A DNA stretch of 64,000 nt from UBA5314 sp035560815. Its GTDB lineage: Bacteria > Bacillota > Syntrophomonadia > Syntrophomonadales > Syntrophomonadaceae. The stretch is taken from contig DATMYR010000088.1 in assembly GCA_035560815.1 (NCBI GenBank), positions 124,001 through 188,000 of the forward strand. Reading direction: 5' to 3'. The position numbers and the translations under genes were made by a program. Each line of letters begins with the position of its first letter. The first letter of the stretch is position 1. The notes below the pieces were generated by a model that was not told the origin of the DNA, did not search any database, and worked only from the letters and a program-made list of their open reading frames with translations. This document shows positions 43,732 through 51,012 of this stretch, in pieces.

Positions 43732-44501
43732 AAAATGAGCCGAACCTGCTCTGGCTTCAATTCAAAGAAGAAGACAGCCTGGAAGCCAGGGACGAATTAA
43801 TTATTCAATATGCGCCTTTAGTCAAGTATGTAGCCAATCGTCTGGCTATTAACCTTTCCTCGGTCGTGGAGATTGACGAGCTTATCTCCTATGGCATCGA
43901 AGGGCTCATTGATGCTATGGAGAAATTTGATCACAAAAGAAATATCAAGTTTGAAACCTATGCCATCACACGCATTCGAGGGTCAATGATTGATGGATTA
44001 CGGGCTATGGACTGGGTTCCTGTTTCTCTACGTCAAAAGAGCAAGGAATTGGAGAGAAGCTATGCCGGCCTGGAGGCCCGCCTGGGCAGATCGGCCAGTG
44101 ATACTGAGGTTGCTCAGGAATTGGGCATCAGCCTGGATGATTTGTCCACCCTATTAAGGGAAGTTGCTGCAACAACGATAATATCATTAGATGACTTTCT
44201 CCCTGGGGAAGAAGGGGATGATAGTAAAAAACGCATCGTCGATATCCTTCAAGATGACGATGCGGTGGATGCCCTGGAAATGGCTGAGTTTATGGAAGTT
44301 AAGGAAACCATGGCCCGGGCCATTGCACGCTTGCCGGATAAAGAAAAGACTGTTGTCTATCTATATTATTATGAAGGATTGACTTTGAAAGAAATCGGCG
44401 CTGTATTAACCCTATCCGAATCACGCATCTCTCAACTACATACCAAGGCAATCCTCAGGCTGAGAGGCAGTCTAAGTAAAAAGAAGAATATATTTCGATA
44501 A
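43728..44501 (+). CDS. sigD: RNA polymerase sigma factor for flagellar operons SigD (FliA)
   Basis: Sigma-28-type factor for late flagellar and chemotaxis genes. Region 2 has DELISYGIEGLIDAMEKFD and YAITRIRGSMIDGLRAMDWVP in part; region 4 ends in LTLKEIGAVLTLSESRISQLH. The start is TTG 43728, overlapping cheD; 257 residues. Its place near the operon's end fits the Bacillus arrangement, where distance from the promoter tunes the sigma-D level. Confidence 0.97.
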   Translation: MKNEPNLLWLQFKEEDSLEARDELIIQYAPLVKYVANRLAINLSSVVEIDELISYGIEGLIDAMEKFDHKRNIKFETYAITRIRGSMIDGLRAMDWVPVSLRQKSKELERSYAGLEARLGRSASDTEVAQELGISLDDLSTLLREVAATTIISLDDFLPGEEGDDSKKRIVDILQDDDAVDALEMAEFMEVKETMARAIARLPDKEKTVVYLYYYEGLTLKEIGAVLTLSESRISQLHTKAILRLRGSLSKKKNIFR

Positions 44502-44515
44502 AGGGGGGCACCAAC

Positions 44516-45919
44516 TTGGATGAGATTCAGAACAAGGATGGTTCTGCCAAGGTGCACCTGGATCACAGCAAAATGACAGCTTCTCTGGAGGTTGCGTCGC
44601 CCACCGGAAACGGCAAGGCTTGCACACTGGAACAGGCTTTTGCTGCTTTGAAGGATCAGCAGGTGGTCTATGGAATCAAGGAAGAGCAGGTGCGTGATGC
44701 TCTATTGCCTCAAAATTGGGATGGCCGGGTAGTCGTTGCCCAGGGGCAAGCACCAGTGGATGGACAGCCGGCTCGTTTGGAATATCGGTTTCCTTTGCCC
44801 GGCCAAAGACTGGCACCCCGGATTGATGATAAAGGAAATGCCGATTATCATAATGTGGGATTGATTAATAATATCAGCCGGGGAGAACTCCTGGTCTTGA
44901 AGACTCCAGCTGAACCTGGAGTGCCCGGCTATAATGTTCTGGGAGAGCCTATACCGGCCAGGCCAGGAAAGGATCTGGTTTTCCCCCGGGGTAAAAATAC
45001 CGTAGCCAATCAAGAGAATACCCAGCTCTTTGCTGCTGTCGACGGACATGTAAGCCTGGTAGGAGGCAAGGTCCTGGTCAACCCGGTATTTCAATTAGAG
45101 GGTGACGTGGATTTCTCTTCCGGGGACATTAACTTTATTGGCAATGTTGTTATCAATGGTGCCATAACATCAGGATTCAAGGTGCAAGCTGCCGGGGATA
45201 TAGAAATAAGAGGATTTATTGAGAATGCCGAGGTGACCGCTGAAGGAAGCATTCAAGTTCATGGAGGTATCACCGGTGGCATCAAGTGCCTGGTCAAGGC
45301 TGGAGAAAATCTCCAGGCTCGCTTTGTAGAAAACTCTCGCATAGAGGCAGGGAAAGATATATTTATTCGCGAAGCCATCATGCAATCCCAGGTAAGAGCT
45401 GGTGGCAACGTTAAAGTGATGGATAAGAGGGCCATTATTGTCGGTGGAGTGATCCAGGCGGGCCAGGAAGTGGAATCCAAAGTGCTGGGATCCCAGCTGG
45501 CTACCCAGACCATTGTGGAAGTCGGGGTAAATCCTTATTACCGTGAAGAATTTCATCGGCTTACGAAGCTGTACGGAGAGAAAAAGAAGGCACTGGATAA
45601 TCTTAGCCATAATGTAACCATCATCCAAAAATCCGGAGCAGCTGTTGACCAAATGGATGAGAGAAAGCGTCAGCTGCTATTGCGCATCCTGGATGATTAC
45701 AAAAAGGTGCGCCAGGAAGTCCAGGAGATGGAAGAACGTATGGTGTTCCTGGAACAGGAGTATGAAAAAACAAACAATGCCCGCATTTCGGTTTGGGAGA
45801 CCGTATACCCCGGGGTTCGCCTTTCTATCGGTCAATGCGTCCATGTAGTCAATGATCCCATTAAATATTCAGCTTTTATCCTCGATAAAGGTGAAATAAA
45901 AGCGACTTCGCTTCGATAG
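44516..45919 (+). CDS. FapA family (DUF342) protein
   Basis: A 467-residue cytoplasmic protein beginning at TTG 44516 behind AAGGGGGG. The N-terminal third contains GLINNISRGELLVLKTPAEPG and GYNVLGEPIPARPGKD, hallmarks of the DUF342 family. A right-handed beta-helix-like stretch follows (about 185-330, short repeats ending in Gly), then a coiled coil (about 345-420). The family occurs in flagellar operons of Clostridia and in others as FapA, but its exact role is unknown; polymer-like binding is only a guess from fold. Confidence 0.85.
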   Translation: MDEIQNKDGSAKVHLDHSKMTASLEVASPTGNGKACTLEQAFAALKDQQVVYGIKEEQVRDALLPQNWDGRVVVAQGQAPVDGQPARLEYRFPLPGQRLAPRIDDKGNADYHNVGLINNISRGELLVLKTPAEPGVPGYNVLGEPIPARPGKDLVFPRGKNTVANQENTQLFAAVDGHVSLVGGKVLVNPVFQLEGDVDFSSGDINFIGNVVINGAITSGFKVQAAGDIEIRGFIENAEVTAEGSIQVHGGITGGIKCLVKAGENLQARFVENSRIEAGKDIFIREAIMQSQVRAGGNVKVMDKRAIIVGGVIQAGQEVESKVLGSQLATQTIVEVGVNPYYREEFHRLTKLYGEKKKALDNLSHNVTIIQKSGAAVDQMDERKRQLLLRILDDYKKVRQEVQEMEERMVFLEQEYEKTNNARISVWETVYPGVRLSIGQCVHVVNDPIKYSAFILDKGEIKATSLR

Positions 45920-45936
45920 AACGGAGGGGCGGCGCC

Positions 45937-46257
45937 ATGAGTATCAGGAGTGTAGATATGCAGGTCCTGGTTCAAAAAGTTGGCGACATTTCTCGCATTC
46001 AACAAACACATCAGGTTGAAGAGAACAATCGTCAGCAGGAATTCAACCAGGCCATTGTTCAGCAGACTGACCATAATTCCAAGGAAGTGAACCAGTCGCT
46101 GCGCAGTGAGGAAGCCTATGTCCATGAGCGCCAAGAAAAGCAAAAAAAAGAAGAAAAAGGACAAGAAAAAAAAGGAAAAAAGGAAGACACAGCGAATACC
46201 GACAATAAGAGCCAAAATATGAGCCAGTCAGGACATAGACTGGATATCACTGTTTAA
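45937..46257 (+). CDS. Hypothetical protein of the motility operon, Lys/Glu-rich
   Basis: A 106-residue polar protein with ATG 45937 behind CGGAGGGG. Residues 1-60 have helical character with many Gln, Asn and Val; residues 66-88 are a Lys/Glu/Gln run (short segments such as KQKKEEKG). There is no Cys and no membrane span. It lies 17 bases after the FapA-like gene and just before the DUF6115-like gene, so it belongs to the operon. I do not recognise a family. Confidence 0.7.
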   Translation: MSIRSVDMQVLVQKVGDISRIQQTHQVEENNRQQEFNQAIVQQTDHNSKEVNQSLRSEEAYVHERQEKQKKEEKGQEKKGKKEDTANTDNKSQNMSQSGHRLDITV

Positions 46258-46272
46258 GGCGGTGGGAACATC

Positions 46273-47034
46273 ATTACCGTTGTCTGTATTACAGCTGGTC
46301 TTTTAATTGTGGCAGCTTTTTATAGTATTAGCCACCAAAAAATGTATATGGATGCCTGCTCACGAGAACTGCAGGACAGTCTGTTACAAGCGCAGGAAGT
46401 CAAATGCGATCTAGAAGAGATCATGCATAATACCTTGGTTTTAAGTCAGCAAATTGCCGATGACCTGGAAAGAAAACTGCACCCTAAAATCGTTGCGAAA
46501 GAAAATACGGACAGCGGGTTGCCCCATCAGAAGACCCAGATGCTGGTAGGTCTGCAACAGTCTTCATTGTCCGCGAGACGCAGCGAAGATTTTGTCGAAG
46601 GAAAGATGCGAGTGCATGAGCTGGCCGATGAAATTGGAGTAAGCAGTAAAGAGCTTCTTTTGACATGCATACAGTTAGGATTCCCGGTCCGGCATCATAT
46701 GAAGATATTAGATGAGGAGCAAATTCGGCGTTTGCGGGAACACTTCTTCGGTCAGCAACCGGCGGGTCTGAATGATGATAATTCCCTGCAAGTGGTAGAA
46801 GATGGGATTCAGATGATGACCAATCAAGACCAGGAGGCTTTACCGCTAAAATATTCAATAGCCAACCAGGGGAGTAACTTTTCCCTGGAAGAAATTAAAA
46901 ATGCTCATCCTTATATTGCGGTGCGCACCCTCAGTGAGCAAGGTTATCAGGCCAAAGAGATCGCCCGCATCCTTGATCGAGGTCAAGGAGAAGTAAATTT
47001 GATTCTCAACCTATCCCGGAAAAAAATAGGATAG
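46273..47034 (+). CDS. Membrane-anchored protein with IF2_N-like domain and DUF6115-like tail (YlxL position)
   Basis: The frame has an N-terminal transmembrane segment (TVVCITAGLLIVAAFYSI), a coiled coil (about 25-75), an IF2_N-like domain at about residues 112-159 (MRVHELADEIGVSSKELLLT, then GFPVRHHMKILDEE), and a C-terminal helix-turn-helix-like stretch (GYQAKEIARILDRGQGEVNL) as in DUF6115 proteins such as those at the ylxL place after sigD. No ATG, GTG or TTG exists upstream of the membrane segment. AAGGCGGTG (46256-46264) points to ATT 46273 or ATC 46270; GTG 46309 would cut off most of the membrane helix and lacks a ribosome-binding site. It ends the motility operon. Confidence 0.78.
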   Translation: MTVVCITAGLLIVAAFYSISHQKMYMDACSRELQDSLLQAQEVKCDLEEIMHNTLVLSQQIADDLERKLHPKIVAKENTDSGLPHQKTQMLVGLQQSSLSARRSEDFVEGKMRVHELADEIGVSSKELLLTCIQLGFPVRHHMKILDEEQIRRLREHFFGQQPAGLNDDNSLQVVEDGIQMMTNQDQEALPLKYSIANQGSNFSLEEIKNAHPYIAVRTLSEQGYQAKEIARILDRGQGEVNLILNLSRKKIG

Positions 47035-47045
47035 GAATAGTAAAC

Positions 47046-47141
47046 GAGATGCCAGTGTGGAAGGGGACGGTCCTTCTCCACGTTCCCTGGAATTGTGAAA
47101 GGAACGTGGAGAAGGACCGTCCCCTTCCACACTGGCATCTC
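47046..47141. repeat. Perfect 41-bp inverted repeat, REP-like element
   Basis: Bases 47046-47086 are the exact reverse complement of 47101-47141, with a 14-base loop. The core includes GGAAGGGGACGGTCCTTCTC and is shared with the element at 49290-49356. It lies right after the motility operon's last stop. There is no T-run, so it is not a normal terminator, though it would form a very stable RNA hairpin. Confidence 0.9.
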
Positions 47142-47209
47142 AATCCACGGCTGGTAAACAATGTATAGACATTTAATGATTATTGAAGAAATTTAAGGGA
47201 ATAAATTGA

Positions 47210-47238
47210 TTGCAAATTATTATCATTATATCTAAAAT
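47210..47238 (+). promoter_or_regulatory. Sigma-A promoter for the leader and InlB-repeat gene
   Basis: TTGCAA (47210-47215), a 17-base spacer, and TAAAAT (47233-47238) match the sigma-A consensus at five of six positions in each box. The expected transcript begins near 47245, giving a leader of about 285 bases before the surface protein start. Confidence 0.62.
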
Positions 47239-47256
47239 AAAAGAGGTTGATGTAAA

Positions 47257-47337
47257 ATGTTGGAAATTGCGAAAAAATATAGGACCAAGATCCCGGTAGT
47301 TATAAATATAATAGGTTCCTTTAATTTAGAAACATGA
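47257..47337 (+). CDS. Possible 26-residue leader peptide
   Basis: ATG 47257 lies 9 bases after AAGAGG and the frame ends at TGA 47335. The peptide is basic at the start (LEIAKKYRTK) and hydrophobic in the middle (IPVVINIIG). It follows directly after a good promoter. It could be a regulatory leader peptide or chance; no family recognised. Confidence 0.3.
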   Translation: MLEIAKKYRTKIPVVINIIGSFNLET

Positions 47338-47399
47338 TTTATCTGAGGGCCAGGAGGTGAGTTATAGGAAGACAAGCCTTTGTGTTATTACTGCCACAA

Positions 47400-47515
47400 G
47401 CTGAAAATAGAGAACCTGTCTCCAGAAAAACAGGCCGGTTAACCACGTTTCCCGTTAAAAACGAGGCTGAAAAAGGAGAGCCTGACTTCAGAAAAACGCA
47501 GGAAAACCACGTTTT
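47400..47515 (+). repeat. Two imperfect tandem repeats of about 50 bases in the leader
   Basis: Copy 1 (47400-47450) and copy 2 (47466-47515) share GCTGAAAA, CCTG.CT.CAGAAAAAC, AGG and AACCACGTTT. In each, CCTG and CAGG can pair around the AAAAAC loop region; in the second, AAAACG and CGTTTT can close an outer stem. They lie just before the ribosome-binding site of the surface protein. I could not match them to a known riboswitch class. Confidence 0.5.
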
Positions 47516-47531
47516 ACTTGGAGGGATTTTT

Positions 47532-49193
47532 ATGGGTAAATCATACCGGAAAGCTTTTTCACTTTTGATGTCCCTGGCATTATTGCTTGTAGTGTTTCCA
47601 GCATCGGCATTTGCTGCAAACAGTTCGCTTCCCGTAACTGTTAATCTGATGTCTGGAGGTACAACTGTCGGACAGGTTCAAGTAACTGCTGTTGATAGTT
47701 CAACGATCAAGGTAACCTATACCATTGCTGCCACCAAGGCCTGGACATCGACTAACAAGGACGGTTTGGTTCTAAAGCAAATCACATTTAAGGCCATGGA
47801 TGGTCTGGTCGAAAAGCCTTATCAGCAATCCTTTAAAACATCAGATGCAGCCAGCTCAGCAGATCTAAAAACCAGTTATTTCTTTAATCTCGCGGTCTCC
47901 AACCTGAAATCCTTTACCGCCGATGCTGTGGTGGTTAATGTAAAAGGTCCCACTCCGGTTAGCCACCCGCTGACCTTGGTCAGCGGAACGAATGACGGAA
48001 CCAACGGCAAATTGGTTAACCCTATACCGACCGCCTGGAGTTCAGGCTCTACCGGTCATGCTGATACCAATACAAAGAACCTTATTGCTGCATTAACAAA
48101 TGCAGGTGCCGATTGGATATGGAAAACCGCTACGGTGAGTGCTCCTGTAACCGGAGAAGTTTATGATTATTCCAGAGACTTTGAAATTCCGGACTATGCT
48201 GCAATTACCGCAGGAACGTTAGAGGTGGTATGCGACAATGCATTTATTGGCCAAATAAATAATAAATATGCTACTTCCGACGATTTCAGCTCTCACAATT
48301 ACATGGAAAACAAACTAAATATTACTCCGGGCAGTTCCGTAATCGACAATATGAATTACTCCTTTGCGCACCTGACAGCCAATACAATCAATAACCCTTA
48401 CTTCACAGAAGATGTAGTTTCCAGTGGTGGCTGGGGTATAGCCCCTTCTTCTACCACAAAGGATATTAAAGCTTATCTTAAAACAGGTAGCAACACACTT
48501 GAAGTGAAAGCTATGAATGAGTACATGGGTCCTCTGGACTCTGGGCAAAGCAACGGCGACACTACCAGCAACCCAGCCGGCCTTCTGTACCGCCTGAGTG
48601 TCACCTACACAACCAGCTTTACTGCCGGCACCCCTTACACAGCCTCAGCACAATGGACAGCACCCATCCCGACCTACCAGGTATTCTATAACGGGAACGG
48701 CAGTAACGTAGGAATCGTTCCCACCGACAGCAGTACTTATGTAACGGGAGCAACCGTCCATGTAAAGGATCCTGGTACGATGAGCAGAACAGGCTTTACC
48801 TTTGCAGGGTGGACTGAAGCCCAGAATGGAACCGGGACAGTTTATCAAGCAAATAATACCTTCCTTATGGGCACGGCGAATGTTACGCTCTACGCGCAAT
48901 GGACGCCCGTTCCGGTCTACTACACCGTGACCTTTGTAACCAATGGTGGTTCGCCTGTACCCCCTCAACAGACAGTGATATCCGGTGGTCTTGCCACAGT
49001 GCCAGATCCGGTACCAGCCAGATCGAATTACAAATTTGCCGGTTGGTATGACATTAGCCTGACCAACGCCTATGTCTTCTCGACCCCGGTAACCCACGAT
49101 ATCACCCTGTATGCTAGCTGGACACCGACAGACCCAGGCGGCGAGAGCTTCCCTATATTCTGGGCTACACCCAGCTTCTTTGAGCTGTTCTGA
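47532..49193 (+). CDS. Secreted surface protein with InlB-type B-repeats
   Basis: ATG 47532 follows GGAGGG and begins a clear signal peptide (LLMSLALLLVVFPASAFA, residues 11-28). Residues 30-145 are a beta-rich domain I do not recognise. Residues about 180-370 resemble a galactose-binding-like jelly roll (YDYSRDFEIPDY, LEVVCDNAFIGQINNK, LKTGSNTLEVKAMNEY, NPAGLLYRLSVTY). Two Listeria-Bacteroides B-repeats follow (QVFYNGNGSN to VTLYAQWTP; YTVTFVTNGGSPV to ITLYASWTP). The end (FPIFWATPSFFELF) has no sortase or S-layer anchor, so it may be truncated or secreted. It is 553 residues and sits alone between two related inverted repeats. Confidence 0.85.
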   Translation: MGKSYRKAFSLLMSLALLLVVFPASAFAANSSLPVTVNLMSGGTTVGQVQVTAVDSSTIKVTYTIAATKAWTSTNKDGLVLKQITFKAMDGLVEKPYQQSFKTSDAASSADLKTSYFFNLAVSNLKSFTADAVVVNVKGPTPVSHPLTLVSGTNDGTNGKLVNPIPTAWSSGSTGHADTNTKNLIAALTNAGADWIWKTATVSAPVTGEVYDYSRDFEIPDYAAITAGTLEVVCDNAFIGQINNKYATSDDFSSHNYMENKLNITPGSSVIDNMNYSFAHLTANTINNPYFTEDVVSSGGWGIAPSSTTKDIKAYLKTGSNTLEVKAMNEYMGPLDSGQSNGDTTSNPAGLLYRLSVTYTTSFTAGTPYTASAQWTAPIPTYQVFYNGNGSNVGIVPTDSSTYVTGATVHVKDPGTMSRTGFTFAGWTEAQNGTGTVYQANNTFLMGTANVTLYAQWTPVPVYYTVTFVTNGGSPVPPQQTVISGGLATVPDPVPARSNYKFAGWYDISLTNAYVFSTPVTHDITLYASWTPTDPGGESFPIFWATPSFFELF

Positions 49194-49249
49194 GATTAAG
49201 TTAATGTTTAGTCATTGAATCCAACGCTAGAATCATCTCAGCCAATGTG

Positions 49250-49277
49250 AAAGGGCCGATTAATCGGCCCTTTCTTC
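49250..49277 (+). terminator. Rho-independent terminator after the InlB-repeat gene
   Basis: The palindrome AAAGGGCCGATTAATCGGCCCTTT (arms of ten bases around TTAA) is followed by CTTCTT. Confidence 0.85.
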
Positions 49278-49289
49278 TTATCGACACAC

Positions 49290-49356
49290 GCGTGGAAGGG
49301 GACGGTCCTTCTCCACGTCCTCCGGAAGCGTGGAGAAGGACCGTCCCCTTCCACGC
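49290..49356. repeat. Perfect 28-bp inverted repeat related to the 47046 element
   Basis: Bases 49290-49317 are the exact reverse complement of 49329-49356 around an 11-base loop. The arm shares 25 contiguous bases with the arm at 47046-47086. The outer 14 bases of that longer element are not shared. Confidence 0.9.
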
Positions 49357-49398
49357 AACTCTTGAATTTCCCGAAAATTTTTCCCTGGGTATACTTTC

Positions 49399-49428
49399 TT
49401 GCCAATTTGGATAGATTTGTGATATATT
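49399..49428 (+). promoter_or_regulatory. Sigma-A promoter for rpsB
   Basis: TTGCCA (49399-49404), an 18-base spacer and TATATT (49423-49428) precede a leader of about 100 bases to the rpsB GTG. The leader is G-rich and may fold, which would fit control by S2 protein, but I could not recognise a defined S2-binding motif. Confidence 0.65.
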
Positions 49429-49533
49429 ATCTGATGGTGATTACGCACGCTGGCGGACTGGACGAAGGTGCTGGAAACAGTTGACGCCCGGGATGAGGCA
49501 GCGGAGGAAAATAACTAAAAGGAGGTATGACAG

Positions 49534-50232
49534 GTGTCAGTAATTACAATGAAGCAACTCCTGGAAGCAGGGGTGCATTTCGGACACCAGACTCGCAGGT
49601 GGAATCCCAAGATGTCAACATATATATATATGGAAAGAAATGGCATCTACATTATTGACCTGCAGCAAACCGTTAAGAAATTCGATGAGGCCTATGCCTT
49701 CGTGAAGAGCGTTGCCGCGGAAGGCAAAGGAGTGCTCTTCGTGGGGACCAAAAAACAGGCACAGGAGACCATCCGTGAGGAAGCCGGTCGTTGTGGTATG
49801 TTCTTTGTCAACCAGCGTTGGTTGGGAGGAATGTTAACCAATTATAAGACCATTCGCAAGCGGGTATTTCGACTTAAAGAACTGGAGCGCATGGAAGAAG
49901 AAGGTGCTTTCCAGGTCTTAAGCAAGAAGGAAGTGGCTCACCTGCGCAACGAGCGCGAAAGACTGGAAAGGTTCCTGGGGGGCATCAAAGACATGGATAA
50001 ACTCCCGGGAGTGGTCTTCGTCGTTGATCCCAGAAAAGAAAAGATCGCTGTGGCGGAAGCCCGTAAATTGAATATTCCGGTGGTGGCCATTGTGGATACC
50101 AACTGCGATCCTGACGAAATAGACTATGTAATCCCCGGCAATGATGATGCCATTCGGGCAGTAAAACTCATCTCTTCCCGAATAGCAGACGCGGTCCTGG
50201 AGGGCAAACAGGGAGAACAAATGACTGCTTAA
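49534..50232 (+). CDS. rpsB: 30S ribosomal protein S2
   Basis: S2 binds late to the small subunit near the platform. GTG 49534 is preceded by AAAGGAGGT with 8-base spacing. Motifs include MKQLLEAGVHFGHQTRRWNP, NQRWLGGMLTNYKTI and VVAIVDTNCDPDEIDYVIPG in outline. 232 residues, normal. tsf follows after a hairpin, the order conserved across bacteria. Confidence 0.99.
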   Translation: MSVITMKQLLEAGVHFGHQTRRWNPKMSTYIYMERNGIYIIDLQQTVKKFDEAYAFVKSVAAEGKGVLFVGTKKQAQETIREEAGRCGMFFVNQRWLGGMLTNYKTIRKRVFRLKELERMEEEGAFQVLSKKEVAHLRNERERLERFLGGIKDMDKLPGVVFVVDPRKEKIAVAEARKLNIPVVAIVDTNCDPDEIDYVIPGNDDAIRAVKLISSRIADAVLEGKQGEQMTA

Positions 50233-50241
50233 GTCATAGTG

Positions 50242-50277
50242 AGGGGTGATGGGGACTTTCCTCAGCACCCCTTTTTT
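50242..50277 (+). terminator. Terminator or attenuator between rpsB and tsf
   Basis: AGGGGTG (50242-50248) pairs with CACCCCT (50266-50272), followed by TTTTT. It lies between two genes normally co-transcribed, so it likely reduces, but does not abolish, tsf transcription. Confidence 0.75.
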
Positions 50278-50310
50278 ACGAAAAGGCCAATGAACAGGGA
50301 GGATGCTACA

Positions 50311-50961
50311 GTGGAAATTACAGCAGGTATGGTAAAAGAGTTACGGGAAAGAACATCAGCAGGTATGATGGACTGCAAAAAGGCACTGCAGGCTACCGAT
50401 GGAGATATGGAAAAAGCCATCGATGAGCTGCGGACCAAAGGGTTGGCCAAGGCCGCTAAAAAAGCGGGGCGGGTTGCCAGTGAAGGAATCGTCATTTCCT
50501 ACATACATGGTGGGGGACGGATCGGAGTCCTGGTCGAAGTGAACTGCGAAACTGACTTTGTGGCCAAGACCAGTGAGTTTAAGGCCCTGGCCTACGATAT
50601 TGCCATGCAGATTGCCGCTTCCAATCCTGAATTTATTAACCGTGAACAGGTATCTGAAGAAGCTATAGAACGTGAAAAGGCCGTAATCAGAGCCCAGGCT
50701 CTGGAAGAAGGCAAACCGGAAAAGGTTGTAGACAAGATGGTGGAAGGCCGCATTGACAAGTTCTTTAAAGAGAGCTGTCTTATGGAACAGGCTTTTATCA
50801 AGGACCCGGACAAAACCGTCCTGGAACTGATTCAGGAACAAATCGCCCGCATCGGTGAAAACATCAATGTACGGCGTTTTTCTCGCTATGAAGTCGGTGA
50901 GGGCATAGAAAAAGAAAAATCTGATTTTGCCGCAGAAGTTATGGCTCAGCTTAATAAATAA
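50311..50961 (+). CDS. tsf: Translation elongation factor Ts
   Basis: EF-Ts recycles EF-Tu by nucleotide exchange. GTG 50311 follows AGGGAGG; a longer frame from 50239 runs through the hairpin and is rejected. The N-terminal UBA-like domain reads VKELRERTSAGMMDCKKALQ, and the exchange motif NCETDFVAKT is intact. At 216 residues it is the shorter type found in Clostridia and Thermus, without the second half of the dimerisation region seen in the longer Bacillus protein. Confidence 0.98.
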   Translation: MEITAGMVKELRERTSAGMMDCKKALQATDGDMEKAIDELRTKGLAKAAKKAGRVASEGIVISYIHGGGRIGVLVEVNCETDFVAKTSEFKALAYDIAMQIAASNPEFINREQVSEEAIEREKAVIRAQALEEGKPEKVVDKMVEGRIDKFFKESCLMEQAFIKDPDKTVLELIQEQIARIGENINVRRFSRYEVGEGIEKEKSDFAAEVMAQLNK

Positions 50962-51012
50962 AGAAACCATGCCGGTAACTCGACCATGGGGAGATATCCA
51001 GGAGGGACAATT

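Noticed and set aside
47400..47515. Tandem repeats considered as c-di-GMP, glycine or preQ1 riboswitches
   Set aside because: The conserved core sequences of those classes are not present; only short hairpins and an AAAAAC loop-like run are shared.
47382..47531. N-terminal extension of the InlB-repeat protein from GTG 47382
   Set aside because: It would place 50 polar residues before a signal peptide, while ATG 47532 has its own GGAGGG site and starts the signal peptide directly.
47046..49356. Composite transposon or insertion sequence bounded by the two palindromes
   Set aside because: Each flank is itself a palindrome and no transposase, target duplication or integrase gene lies between them.
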